The position numbers and the translations under genes are program-made. A DNA stretch of 64,000 nt from Tigriopus japonicus. Lineage: Eukaryota > Arthropoda > Copepoda > Harpacticoida > Harpacticidae. Of this stretch, positions 43,920 to 56,094 are shown piece after piece. The stretch lies in the NCBI GenBank assembly GCA_010645155.1, contig CM021314.1:7921793-7985792 (forward strand), written 5' to 3'. Within the stretch, counting starts at the first letter, position 1, and each line of letters opens with the position of its first letter. Below the pieces are notes generated by a model that worked only from the letters and a program-made list of their open reading frames with translations, was not told the DNA's origin and searched no databases.

Positions 43920-44640
43920 TATATCCCTATTATGTTTTTATGTTATGTTTACCCCTTTTCAATGTCGCGAAAGAAAATGATATTTTCGAGTTTTAAAGTA
44001 TGTGTCAAAGTAACTCCAAATAATATAAAATCTCAATTAAAAAGCACTTACAATACATTTGTTGATAAAAACCTATTGCAATGTCAAAGACATTCAAAGT
44101 TGGGTATTGCAAAGAAATTTTGGAAAAATCGGTTGATATTTTAAATTTCAATTTTGGTCCATTTTGAAAATGGTCCTTTAAGAAATCGTAAATTTGAATA
44201 TGAATTTGTCAGTCATATTTACTTGAAATTTTGGCTGAAGATACAACAAAGTATACTTTGAATAGTTATGAAAAATGTTTTCCAAAAATCTTGTTTTAAG
44301 GGCATTTTGAGTAATCACATTTATTATTACGTGCTATTTTGACAAAAACTGCAAAACTCAAATTTTTCAACTTCTTTTGCGACTTTGAAAAACTATTTGA
44401 AATCTTTGGGAACTTGTTTTTTTGATAAATCTAGCGTTTTTCGGCTTTTTGGAGTCAATAATGGACCATTCGGGCCCAAAAAACTCAGCTGCTGATGATT
44501 CTATTTTTATTCAGTTTGAATTCAATTGAATTTCAAATGGTCTCTAAATTTAGATTAAATAGTCGATCAAAAAATGTTATAATTAAGAGGTTTTTAGGCA
44601 TACACTTTTTCCTTGGACATAAACTTACATAATACAGAAA
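43920..44640. other. Intergenic, no recognised gene
   Basis: AT-rich. It may continue repeat Z, but no partner sequence is available to prove it. Confidence 0.4.
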
Positions 44641-44644
44641 GATA

Positions 44645-44770
44645 ATGGAAACCAGAGTGGCCACGCGTACTAGCGCGTTCTTAAAAGTGCCGAGTGTAAG
44701 TAATTCCCCAAACGGCGTAGTTTCGAATCCTGTTGGGGGTCGGATTGAAGCTGTCGGGAGAAATCCTTTT
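44645..44770 (+). repeat. tRNA-derived SINE2 copy
   Basis: A-box-like GTGGCCACGCGTACTAGCGC and B-box GTTTCGAATCC, with a body similar to 16985-17088. LINE sequence starts within a few bases of its end. Confidence 0.65.
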
Positions 44771-44775
44771 ACCAT

Positions 44776-46452
44776 GTCGTTCTAATTTTTTAAGGGCGGA
44801 GTTAAGTCACTCTATAGTAATTATAGGCCCATTTCTCTGACCTCCAGCGTTGCAAAGGTTTTTGAGAAGATTATGAAGCTTGTTGAGTACTTGGAAGCCC
44901 ATGATTTAATTCCTTCCGGACAGCATGGGTTTCGAGCTCATTTTAGTACAGTAACCCAATTGGTTGATCATATTGAGCAAATCATTGAAGCATAGGCGTA
45001 GGAGGTGTGGTTTATTTGGGGGGGCAACACCAAATTTGCCCGAATTTCACAAACATTTGATAACTTTGCTGATAAGTCAGAAGAACATTTTGTCCCTTCC
45101 CTTTCGCCTGCCAAATACCTCAACAACAGTGTTATCAATAAAAGTAATCTCATTTTTCCCCTCCCCGAATGCCCGAATATCTCAACTCATTTGCCCGAAT
45201 TTTAGGAGTCTCCGGAGGCCACGGGGGGCAGTTGCCCCCCCTGCCCCCCTGCCTCCTACGCCTATGCATTGAAGGGCTCGAAAGTCACCACTCAGTTTTG
45301 TAGTGTATCTTGACTTTGCCTAGACCTTTGATAAGGTAGATCATGGTCTTTTGCTCGATCAACTCAAAGAGTTTGGGGTCCAGGGTAAGGTCCTGACTTG
45401 GATTGATAGTTTTGTAAGCGAAAGGAAGCAAATAGTTAAGGTTGAAGGATCTTTTAGCGGCATGTATGATGTCAAGTCAGGTGTTCCACAAGGTTCAATT
45501 TTAGGTTTGCCCTTGTTTATTCTCTTTATTGCTCCTCTCTAGAAGTTTAGAACAAAAGCCAGTATTTCTTCATATGCTGATGACAGAAGATTAGTTTGTG
45601 GAAGGAATGGTCAGGACTCAAAATATTTAGTTGAGGACTTGGAGAAAATCTACTCTTAGGTTGGCGAGAGTAATATGGCATTGATCGGGATGAAATTCCG
45701 CACAATGACGTATGGGGCGTCAAAATTAGATGTTTCTCTCAAAGACAATGGAGGTTGTGAGATTGAGCAGGTATCGTCTTTGAGGGATTTAAGAGTTGTC
45801 ATCAAAGATGATGGAAAATTCGATGAGCATATCCAGTTGAAAGTGGGGAAGGCATTTCAAATTTGTGGTTGGATCCAGAGATAGTATTACAATGCTAATT
45901 CTGTACAAGTCGATAGTTCAGCCTCATCTTGAATATGCCTCACCCATTTGGGCTCCAATGATTTCTGCAGGTTTGCAAAAGGTCGAGCAGGTTCAAAGAT
46001 GTTTTACTAGGAATATCACAGTAATGAGAGAGCTCTCGTATTGGGAGAGGCTCAAGAAGTTAGGGCTGTAAAGGACTCAGAATAGGTATGAAAGGCAACT
46101 GATACTGTATGTTTTCAAGAGCATTCATGGGCTCTGTCCTAACCCAGGATTTGAGATCAGTTGTAGCGATCGTAGAGGTTTTACGTGCGCTCTGAGAACA
46201 CCTCCAAATCCTAAGGAATCAAGGCTAGTTCTAACAATGAAGTCCTCCGCTCTTCTTTATCGGGCTCCCTCATTGTTCAATTTGTTACCCATTAGTCTTC
46301 GTCGGGAATATGTAGGAGCTGATCCTCTAACAACATTTAAGGCAGGATTGGACAAGTTTTTGAATACTATTCCTGATCAACCCACTATTCAAGGGTTGTA
46401 CAGATCTGCCAACAGTAACTCATTTGTAAATAATTTTTCGTATAACCGTTAA
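44776..46452 (+). pseudogene. LINE ORF2 reverse transcriptase and C-terminus
   Basis: Blocks: NYRPISLTS at 44820, GQHGFRAHFSTVTQLVDHIEQI before the inserted MITE, then LDQLKEFGVQGKVLTWI, SGVPQGSILGLPLF at 45480 (the usual GPLLF is altered), ISSYADD at about 45575 intact, and the C-terminal blocks to the stop at 46452. There are stops near 45541, 45659 and 46071 and a deletion near 45878. Inactive. Confidence 0.8.
44991..45266. mobile_element. hAT MITE (CATAGGCGTAGGAGG ends)
   Basis: Inverted ends CATAGGCGTAGGAGG. CATTGAAG stands on both sides (44983-44990 and 45267-45274). 276 bp, non-coding, inserted into the LINE reverse transcriptase. Confidence 0.92.
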
Positions 46453-46488
46453 TTAAGTAAACTAAATTAATCATTAACTCTCTTTACA

Positions 46489-46564
46489 NNNNNNNNNNNN
46501 NNNNNNNNNNNNNNNNNNNNNNNNNNNNNNNNNNNNNNNNNNNNNNNNNNNNNNNNNNNNNNNN
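46489..46564. other. Assembly gap (76 N)
   Basis: Unknown bases. The gap begins right after TTTACA, where the LINE hairpin stem starts in other copies. Confidence 1.
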
Positions 46565-46938
46565 ATTGGAAGGAAGATGTTGAAATATTGATTTATGCCA
46601 TTTGCTGCCACTTTTTCGCACGAATAAAAGCCATTATTTGTCACCAATTTCTGCCAAGTGGCAGAAAGGTTTTTTTTTCAAATGCAATCTGTGTGACTTT
46701 CTTTTCTGAGTCTTTTGTTTACTTGACATAGTCAGGAAATCAAGATAAGATGGCACGAATGTGATGGAATGTTCTTAATTGCTTCAAACCCCCTAAAGAC
46801 TAAAGCGTAAATGCCTCCCTCGATCGTTATATTGCCCCAGCGTGGAGGCATTTACTGCAATAGTCGACCAGAAAGACGAAACTTACAGTCTTAGGTAAAC
46901 TCATCAACCCTAAACTCGACCGTGATTATTTTGAATAT
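46565..46938. other. Spacer with a 12-bp inverted repeat
   Basis: GTAAATGCCTCC at 46807-46818 and GGAGGCATTTAC at 46844-46855 are perfect inverted repeats around 25 bases. No gene is seen. Confidence 0.6.
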
Positions 46939-46946
46939 ACTCTGTT

Positions 46947-48431
46947 CAGCGTGGTGACCAACTGTTGACGATCAAAAAGAGCTAAAAACCTTAGTTTACA
47001 GGCAAATTTTGGAGCTAAAAGAGCTAACTTTTCTTGGAAAAAGAGCTAAATCTAAAAACGCACAAAACCTAATATTTTCATATTTTTGGACCTTAATTGA
47101 TTTAGTGCTCAAGAATGATTGACCCCTTCCAGACTGGAAAAAAAGGTTTAAAGCATTTCTCTTAATCTCTTATTAAGAAACTGCCAATAAAATAAGGTTG
47201 CTTTGTGATGTTGTCTTTTTGCATGTTATAGATAGAGCAAGGATCAAGGAAAGACCTTGATGCCAGTGACATTTGCATTGAAGCCGTTCTTCAATTTCTT
47301 GGCAGGCCAGAGAAAAATCAAATTAAACCAGATGTATGATTGGCAATTCAAAGCTTACATGCTTAATTTCAATTTGATCGAATGAGCTCTTTGCCAGTTA
47401 GGGTAGTTTGAAGCATACCTGCGTTTCCCACCAAACAAGTGCACCTATAGCCTGAGAATGTAACGACTAGCCAAAAGATACTATTTTTTGCTTAAGTAAG
47501 GCGCTGATTGTTCTGAAAATCCTACGTATTTTCAAAAAAAATAACTAATTTTGAAAAAAGTCTCATTTGGTTGGGGTAGAAAATCAGGCAACTTGGAAAA
47601 TTGGAATAATCCCAAAAACTCTAGAAAAAGAACTAAAAATGAATAAGAGCTAAAAATGACAAAAAAATGAAAAAGAGCTAAAAAAATGGCAAAAAAATGA
47701 AAAAGAGCTAAACAATGGCAAAAAATTGAAAAAGAGCTAAACAATGGCAAAAAATTGAAAAAGAGCTAAACAATGGCAAAAAATTGAAAAAGAGCTAAAC
47801 AATGGCAAAAAATTGAAAAAGAGCTAAACAATGGCAAAAAATTGAAAAAGAGCTAAACAATGGCAAAAAATTGAAAAAGAGCTAAACAATGGCAAAAAAT
47901 TGAAAAAGAGCTAAACAATGGCAAAAAATTGAAAAAGAGCTAAACAATGGCAAAAAATTGAAAAAGAGCTAAACAATGGCAAAAAATTGAAAAAGAGCTA
48001 AACAATGGCAAAAAATTGAAAAAGAGCTAAACAATGGCAAAAAATTGAAAAAGAGCTAAACAATGGCAAAAAATTGAAAAAGAGCTAAACAATGGCAAAA
48101 AATTGAAAAAGAGCTAAACAATGGCAAAAAATTGAAAAAGAGCTAAACAATGGCAAAAAATTGAAAAAGAGCTAAACAATGGCAAAAAATTGAAAAAGAG
48201 CTAAACAATGGCAAAAAATTGAAAAAGAGCTAAACAATGGCAAAAAATTGAAAAAGAGCTAAACAATGGCAAAAAATTGAAAAAGAGCTAAACAATGGCA
48301 AAAAATTGAAAAAGAGCTAAACAATGGCAAAAAATTGAAAAAGAGCTAAAAGAGCCAAAAGGGTTAAATGTTGCCAATTTGGAGCTAAATTTACAAAATA
48401 TCGGGAAAAAGAGCTGAATTTTGTCACCCTG
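46947..48431. mobile_element. hAT-like element carrying a 29-bp satellite
   Basis: ACTCTGTT is duplicated at 46939-46946 and 48432-48439. The ends, CAGCGTGGTGACC and, reversed, CAGGGTGAC, are similar. The interior has AAAAAGAGCTAAA words throughout and a perfect satellite block at 47700-48337. No transposase. Confidence 0.8.
47700..48337. repeat. Twenty-two 29-bp tandem repeats
   Basis: 638 bp, exactly 22 units of AAAAAGAGCTAAACAATGGC plus AAAAAATTG with essentially no differences. Degenerate versions of the unit precede it (47600-47699) and follow it. Confidence 0.95.
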
Positions 48432-48639
48432 ACTCTGTTCAATTGTTCGTACCACAGAGTTTCTATGCGTGGCTGTTTTCAGCTAGACTCGGCTAACCAT
48501 TTGTGGGACAATTTTCAGACCCCAGCAGCTGACCTTTGGTTCATTGATCACTTGTGCCCAAACAAGTTCACACTCTGTAATCGCAATATTCCAAAACAAC
48601 CACTAGAAACCTTTTACAAACGGTAGTGTTTTTTTCTGG

Positions 48640-48730
48640 AGTCAGAACACAGCTTTCGTAGTTGCGATCTGATAGAGGCTGTCCGCACTGTAGGGATATT
48701 GCTGCTCCACATAGCAAGCATTAATTTTTA
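48640..48730 (-). pseudogene. Unknown exon family R, most decayed copy
   Basis: The minus strand reads GAAISLQCGQPLSDRNYESC and VLTPEKN, homologous to the copy at 49716-50085. Too short to classify. Confidence 0.4.
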
Positions 48731-48832
48731 CCTCACCCTTGGGAATGACCCCAGGTTCGCTCATTTAAGCCGTCAAGGGCCGTGACTACTGAATGTAACT
48801 TTATACCACAGGCCACTAGAACACTAGAACTA

Positions 48833-48905
48833 GGCAAGCCTGGGATTTGAACCAAGGATGTTGCGGATAGTTAAATGCTCAACCGTTACGCTACGACTGC
48901 TTGCC
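48833..48905 (-). tRNA. tRNA-like sequence or tRNA pseudogene
   Basis: 73 bases with a perfect 7-bp acceptor stem (GGCAAGC/GCTTGCC), a consensus A box TAGCGTAACGG and a consensus B box GGTTCAAATCC with a T-arm of four pairs and one mismatch. I cannot fold a convincing anticodon stem, so it is probably a tRNA pseudogene or the head of a tRNA-derived SINE. Minus strand. Confidence 0.45.
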
Positions 48906-48909
48906 TTGC

Positions 48910-49700
48910 TCAAACGGTAGTACAATTTGCGCTAACTATCCACTGAACAGACTGTATTTGTTTGCTTGGGCACACTGCGCCCTGGAAAAAAATCAAGTTT
49001 TCACATCCAACCTTTGCCATTCGACAGTCGTAACTTGTCCAAGAAAATCTTCTATATGCCCACCCCGTGGTTCGTACGAACAACATCGTTAAGTGTTGTC
49101 CAAAACTGACCACTCTTGGGACAACAATGTATTTTTCAATCCATTTAAAAAAGAAACTAATTGTACCTGAAAACAAGTAGGTTTTAAAGGTCGTTAAACG
49201 TAGGTAATATGCCTTCAGGTGTCAAGGCCACATGATCAAGGCCACAAAGTTCAAGCCTTTTATGACCAAATGTTATTTTTATGTCACCCGACAAACAAAA
49301 TTGTACAAGTGCCAATAAGAATTTGAATAATTGGTTAGTTAAAAAATCAATTCGGTTTACCATTTTGGCAATTACTTGAAGAGCGTGCTCTCGAAGAAAA
49401 TGGGCAGCACTATTCCTTACATTCCTCACCCTCATCTTAATCCCTAGCACTGCATTTCCAAGCATGCCCTATATATAAAAGGCACAAAATGATCAACATC
49501 GAGGGAGGTATCTCCTTGTTGCATTTAACACCCTTACGTGAACCGTGATTCCCTCCCCACAACGAAAACGAGAGAACAAGAGCACCGCTTTGCGCGGCTT
49601 GTGAGCGATTGGCTGAGACATTTTAACATTTACCATGTGAATTGATATACTGTTTTTTTTTCAGCCAATAGAGGGTTTGTCCTCTGTTAAAATCTTCAAG
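48910..49700. other. Intergenic, no recognised gene
   Basis: No repeats or coding sequence that I can support. Confidence 0.4.
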
Positions 49701-49715
49701 GAAAACAATCCAGTC

Positions 49716-50085
49716 TCAAATATGAAGCGTACCTTTTGAGTTGTTGAATTCGAATTCTATTATTATTAGCCTTGAAACGTCTCTATTCTTGGTTTTAACT
49801 TGTGCCTTTTTAAACATGAGATGATGCTTTTTGGCCAGATTAATTCTTCTCGGATCGAGTATAAGCATATAGGCAATTAGAGTCCAAAAACAAACAAGTA
49901 CGAACGATAGTCTGTTTGACACATTGAGTAAATGTTTCATTGTTTGTTTTTGTTTTTCCGGAGTCAGAACGTAGTCCTTGAAGAACTTTTTGTAATTTGA
50001 AAAAGACTGTCTACTCCGTGAGGATATTGCCTCTCCAGCAAGCATAAAAATATTATCTCGCCAATGTTTTTGAATTATTCATTAT
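49716..50085 (-). pseudogene. Unknown exon family R, best copy (one hydrophobic segment)
   Basis: The minus strand reads QKHWRDNIFMLAGEAISSRS, about 30 mixed residues, then a hydrophobic segment around LSFVLVCFWTLIAYMLI, then a basic tail to the stop. Related sequences lie at 50675-50860 and 48640-48730, so this is a small tandem family. The order short loop, linker, membrane segment loosely recalls the pore and third membrane segment of ionotropic receptors, but no diagnostic residues are present. A stop lies upstream. Function unknown. Confidence 0.35.
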
Positions 50086-50087
50086 TG

Positions 50088-50212
50088 TTGACGGTTTTAC
50101 CATCTACGTCAAGAGGTCCTTAAAGATGTTCCATTTTTCTCTTTGTATTTGAGGAGGTGAAAAACGCTTTTGGATTTGTTCTTCCTTCTGAATCACTCAC
50201 TCTATCTTCCAA
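50088..50212 (-). mobile_element. Short LINE fragment
   Basis: Reverse complement of the linker/RT junction at about 23100-23225 (AAAACCGTCAA block, TTTTTCTCTTTGT block). Confidence 0.7.
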
Positions 50213-50674
50213 TATTATTGTATTTTTTCTAAATGAAAATTATCAATTAGAAAAACATCTCCAGTGACAAGTCATGTCTCACTTGCACGGCTTTTTGTCT
50301 TGCTGCTACTCTCGAGACGAGAAAAATATACCATTGGTCAAACGCCTGAAACTTTCTCGCATATTTTAATCACAACTTCATCTTGTTCTGTCGAAAATCA
50401 TCGTATGATTTCAGTTGTAATTGAGTCCTACAATATTAGGTCTTTAAGGTTGATGTATATCAAGAAGCCCAGAAATTGAATCACAATCAAGTGTTTTTTC
50501 TTATGGTTTATTCATATAAAGTATCAAGTTCCTGACCTTGTATGATATCCATGATCCTAGAGGGCTTAGATCGTATGAGGAAGCTACTACTGTATTACAC
50601 AACTGATCAGTACTCAATTCTAGGAAGGTTACACAATAAAACAAATTTGACTCCAAGTTTTTGAGTGCATTGAA

Positions 50675-50860
50675 TCAAAAATGATTTACTACTTTAATTA
50701 ATGAAATGGGGCACAGAGCATTTTCCGAGCGTTTCTCCTCAAAAATTGATTTTCCATGGAGAGCCTCTCCAACAAGCATAAAAACATTATCTCGCCATTC
50801 TTTTTGAATTTGCTTCGAGAAGATGAGCCAGAAGCTGGTACAGAAATCTCGTTGCAAACG
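50675..50860 (-). pseudogene. Unknown exon family R, upstream copy
   Basis: The frame reads FCTSFWLIFSKQIQKEWRDN and VFMLVGEALHGKS, clearly homologous to 49716-50085 in its middle, then diverges and ends in a stop. Minus strand. Confidence 0.4.
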
Positions 50861-50899
50861 TGTACTATATTTACATTAACTATTTTAAGCATTATGTCC

Positions 50900-52180
50900 A
50901 GATCGTGAAACACTTTCTAATTTCACAAATAAATTGAGCATACTAAAACTACGTGGGGTCAAACGAGGAACCCTGAATTAATTCACGCCACGAGTTAGCG
51001 AACGTACCCTCGCATATTCCCATACCCCAGAGAGGGTGATTTATTCATCACCCGCTGGTGTTGTTTGTTATTCTTGAGCCCAATAGCTTTGTGACAAGGG
51101 TATCTTGATTGGTCGGTCAGCACTCCACGGTAGTGAGTGAGTAACCCAACAACATCTATCTACTCACTCGACCATGGTTGAAACAAATAACACTCAGGCC
51201 AGATGAAGCAAGATCTGATAAGAAACATGACAAACACTCGACAAACTGAATACTATAGTGATGTTTGAAACGGGAGAAAAACGCCGGTACGTTCAAGGAG
51301 AAGGTCCTGAGGGCCAGAGGTTATCTTTAGGATTGAACTCGGAGTGGAAGTTCAGCCCGGAAAAGCCTCCTAATTGAAGGTCTCGTTTGTATTTGAAAGA
51401 GCCAATTAATCAGAGTTTTTGGAATGAATGAAAATAGTGAACCCTAATTGACCGTCATACATTCCACGGTCGTCATCCTAGCAATAAATGCAAGTCACCG
51501 AATTTCAGAAGTGGCAAATTTATGAGCAAGTGGAAACGACGAAAATGAATACCTTGCTTGACTTTACTCGAATTGATTCTCAGAATTGAAATAATTCCTC
51601 GATCGTGCTCCTACGTCTTCGAAAGAGATTACGTGATTCAAGAGAGGGTGACATTTCGTGCACCTCAATAAACCCTGAAAACGCCAAATCAGCTTGTTTG
51701 CATCACAACGATGGTTAAAATTTCTGGTCAAGTGTCTGCTACAATGCCAAGATTTCTCTCGCCGACGGAACGGGCCAATGCGACATCTAGTCATTATATG
51801 ATCTGTGGTCTCATCCTTCCGACCCTAGCACCAGCAATCCAAAAAATACTAGCTACAGCCACTAAAGGCAACAACTTTTCCAAAACAATATTAATATTTA
51901 TCAAAAGGGTCCTTAGTTATAAGTTGAAAAGAAATTGAATGAGTATTATTATAAGTCAGGGATAACCTATATGAATTAAGATTGATGTCGACTATGAGCC
52001 ATGTTAATCTTATAGTATAGATAGAATGGCTGAAAAACGAAAAACAATCTGGTTTTGTTATGTGAAAATGTGTGTTATATTCCCTGACAACTGCTTTATC
52101 ACTCAACCAGTGCATGCCATGCAAATTTCATGAAAATGTTTTCTTTTTTCGATTTTCTGCATTTTTCATTTTTTGGTTGA
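50900..52180. other. Intergenic, no recognised gene
   Basis: Short open frames only; nothing I can tie to a family. Confidence 0.4.
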
Positions 52181-52184
52181 TTTG

Positions 52185-52870
52185 TCATTTTTGCAGCAAG
52201 TTTGTTTTGCTAAATAATGTCTCTGTATGAGACAACCAGTTGACCCAACGTATTACTCTTTTCTGGAGAGCTGCCAAAGACCTTAATTTGGTTCCTTGAC
52301 CGTAAAATTCTATGCCATACTCCAAAATACTTAGGATTAATCCATCATAAAGTTGAATTTTAACCTTCTTGGTACAGACTTGCGAACTCTGTTCGAACGA
52401 AAAAGTTTTTTCCAAGCTTTTTTGATATGTACTCGATATGCAAATGCCAATTTAGTTTATTGTTAAGTTGCATTCCTAAAAATTTGAGTGATATTTTCGT
52501 CCGACAAAATTCCACCAACTTCCTTCCGTAAATTTACTTTCCTTTACATTTATATTAAAGTTGTATTTGCAGTGTATGATTCATGACAATACACTTTGCC
52601 TTATCTACGTTTAAAGATAATTTGTTCATTTATAGCCAATGACTAATGCGTTGAAGCTGGGTGTTTGTTTTTTCTTCTGCAGTATAGCAGCTACACTTCT
52701 GAACCATTGAAGCGTTATTTTGTCGCGAAAATGATACTTTGGAGAGTGCTCCGCTGTTTCAAATAGTTTGTGTAGAACAAGAAAAAAAGGGTCCAAGTGT
52801 GTTACCTTTGGGAACCCCACGTTCAACTACAAGCTTACTTGATTTCACGCCGTTTATTTCCACGCACTGA
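52185..52870 (-). pseudogene. LINE reverse transcriptase fragment, different family
   Basis: The minus strand gives INGVKSS, then GVPKGNTLGPFF at about 52800 (RT block B). Further on come the QLYDGLILSILEYGIEFYG block and the LAALQKRVIRWVN block at 52390-52230, which belong to the RT C-terminal region. The catalytic YXDD box is not readable. Sequence and spacing differ from the main LINE of the window. Decayed. Confidence 0.65.
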
Positions 52871-52874
52871 TCTC

Positions 52875-55800
52875 AGAGTGGCCAACCAGCATTTTTTGAT
52901 GTTAATTTCTGAAAATTAGCATTTTTCAAGGGCATAAACATCGCAGAATTTTGATTAGCATTGTTCGATTACTTAGCATAAAACATTTACCAAAAACCTA
53001 TTTAAGATACAAGATTTAAGAAAGAAGTTCGAAATTCCTGAAATGATTCAAGGCGATTATTTTCATTTGAGATCAATTTGAGTTAGTCTTTTATCATCAA
53101 ACTTTAGAAGATGTCGTCTACAAAGTTTGGTTCAAGGTGAACTGCTACTGGTCCAGCTCTCGCCGCTACTGATCAATCAAGCTCGTTTGCTTTGGAAAAC
53201 TCAAGTAAAGGAATTCAATTCAAGCTTGATTACCTCTATTCAGAGCTTATCATAGATCATTGGAATCTACATTTTCCTTACTTCCAGAAGTGTGCTTAAC
53301 AAAGACGATAGTGTTGCAGCCAATGCAGTGGGTAGATATTGCAAGGATTACCAAGAGGAACAAAATAACGAAAAGTCCAAATCAGGCTTGAATATATATC
53401 TACTTTTTTCGTGGGTTCCGTGGAAACACTGCAGTACTTTGAATAGCAAAAAACTTTAAAAAAAGGGATTTGGTGCAAGTGTTTGATGACTTTGGTTAAA
53501 AAATCTCATTTCCTTAAGCGCTTGCCTTCGATTTCAGTGTCTTCGGAAGCATTGGAAGAAGAAAGTATTTGATCTGTGGCTTAATTGCCAGAACAAATCC
53601 TAATGCCACCTTTATTGAATTAAAATACTAGTATCTTAAAAATCCCATTTTAAACCAAGATTTACAACATGGTTCTGCAACTCTAACGCGCGTGACAATG
53701 GCTAACGTTGGGAACTATTGAGAATATCCATAATTGGGGTCTCAGTTCTTGTGGCTTTCAACCAAACACATGATCAGAATTATTTTTAAGGGAAATACAT
53801 AGCCAAAACTGAAAATCATTATACAGCCGGATTTAATTTTTTGACGATCATCTAATTTGTTCATATCTTATTTGACCAAGAATTCAAATTTTACTAAGAA
53901 ACACAAAAAATAGCGACGCAAAGTTGGACATTTTTCACAAGGAATCAATTTGAAAAATCTAAGAAATAGAAAAATCTTTGATGTTTTCCTACCCCGAAAA
54001 CAATTATTGATTTTTTTCTTTATACAGAGGAGGATTAATATTCTAGGTTGGACAATCAAACGAGGGGCAAATGCATGACTTCTAGGTGTTTCTGATAAAT
54101 TGTCTTGTCCTATTATGGTACATGAACCAGTCCTGAAGATTTAATCAATTGCAGAAAAAAGAATTGGAAGACACCACAGGCATTTGGTTGTTGTCGCTTC
54201 TAAGCAAGTTCGTGTCGAAAGACCATCCGAAAAGTTTTCGCCCACCCAAATAACAAAGTTGGGCTCTTCTTATGTTTGCTGTGTCATTCTGACTTTTGTA
54301 GAAATTCGTGACCAGGATTGACGTTCCACACAAAGAGATGAAGACGTCTCAGGCCGAAAATTACTAAGAAGAGCGCCAAAACAGTCAACCTTCCTCTGTT
54401 TCTCAGCTCGACTAAATTCAAAGCCAAGTGGGTGACTTCGTGCTCGCTCAGTCTTCACTTAGACACTCACTCAATCAATCGAGGAACAACGAACAGTCCT
54501 TTCTTTTCCCATTGTCCTCCACGTTGATTGAGCCCAACCTTTAACTAACTCCTTCAACAACCTTTGCTAAGCTCAACTCGCCTTTGGTGTGCTTGAAAAG
54601 CCAAAAGTTCGTTTTGTTTGGTTTTTTATATGTGTACATATAGTTTTAATTTTCGTTTGGGACGCAATGCTCTAGTGTGTGAGTTGTGTAAGTCAATGTA
54701 TCGTTTGTTGGTTTAAACTTTACCTGGAGTGATTTGAATCAAGACTACTTTTTCATTTCTCCTCGCGTGCCAGTGTTTAAACGGATTTAAACACGCATTC
54801 TTAGGCAGTAGCACGGGGGTGTTGATGCTGACAGAACGTGTTTGACATCGTTTTAACAACAAAGAGAAACTCGGGAATGACCTTCTTCCTGACACTGCTC
54901 CAAGGCTTTGGCAAAGAGGCTGGGATATACCAAAACAAAATGACAGTCCAATCCAAGCTAGACCATATAGATTGATTTACACGGCTAATGATTTGTGATG
55001 CTATTTTAAACAATCTTCATTGCGAGATTTGATTTCCCATAGGATACAACACAAAAAATCATAAATAGCGAATCAAGTAAATTTAATTGTTAAAACAAAT
55101 TCTGGGTTGTTGTTGTTGTTGTTGTTGACACCATTCGAGGCGATTATGGATGGCAAGAAAAGGGGGAAGGGGGGTGCTTGGAATCGATCTGCGTACCAAA
55201 TATCAATGTTGAAGATTTTATTTCTATGAATCATGAAGACTTTTTGTTTTTACTATGAACGGATGCAACTTGCCTATTTGTAAAAGGGCGTTTACAATTA
55301 AATAGAGTATGAAAAAAGTAAACTTTGTTTCGAGAAGGGGACTGAACAAAACGAATCAAGTAAACTTTTTGTTTTTGTGACCAGTTCAGAATGGGAGATG
55401 TGTTTTTTCGTTAATTTATGACAAAATAAATGGGTTACATGTTTACTACATTTAGTGATAAGCTGCATTTTCAAACTCTTTAGGGATTTTCCTTCTTGGT
55501 GCATTGGTCAGGCAAACACTGAGTTGTATTCAAACCATATCTCCGATTTCAGATACATAATAAGTACATGGGAATGGCTAGTTCTTGTTCTGAATTCAGA
55601 TTTTGAGGGAACACTAAGCAAAAAACGACCCCCAAATTATCCTGTCAAACTCTTGTTAGAACACCTTTGCAACGAAGCCTCCCTATCCTCCAAGCAGTCT
55701 GCCTCTTCTACCATCACTACTACTTCCACCACTATTATTATTATTGCCCCAACTACTACTACTACTACACACTGGTGCCTTCACCATTACCTCCGTAACA

Positions 55801-56090
55801 CGTTTGTCGTGGTGCGATTGCTGGCTGCTGGGTGCTCACTCCATCCCAGGTTCTTCGCACGATGAACCCACGAGAACAAAAGACGATCACGCAAGGATTA
55901 AAAATTCGAACCCAAAACTAAAACCAAGATGCGTGGTAACTGAAAGAAATGAAAGGTTGTTTTTAATACATTAGTTCTAGGTATTTGGGAATCGTCTGTT
56001 ATGTACAAACAAGAGGTATTGCAAAAGCACTCGTTCGTTTTTTCAAATAATCCTGATGAATATGACGAATCTATGGAAGTTTATGAAAGC
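52875..56090. other. Intergenic, no recognised gene
   Basis: A GTT microsatellite near 55108-55129 and ACT/ATT trinucleotide runs near 55730-55770. Open frames are short or built from these runs. Confidence 0.45.
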
Positions 56091-56094
56091 CCAT

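Larger units (their letters stand above)
44776..46488 (+). mobile_element. LINE copy, RT to 3' UTR, cut by the N gap
   Basis: Same family as 26139-27600, about 95% similar by eye in places. It lacks everything upstream of VVPIF and is interrupted by a hAT MITE (44991-45266). It ends at the assembly gap exactly where the terminal hairpin begins. Confidence 0.85.

Noticed and set aside
47700..48337. CRISPR-like array (29-bp perfect repeats)
   Set aside because: The units are directly contiguous, with no variable spacers, inside a eukaryotic hAT element.
55455..55974. 136-codon and 76-codon frames
   Set aside because: Built largely on ACT/ATT trinucleotide runs with no recognisable domain.
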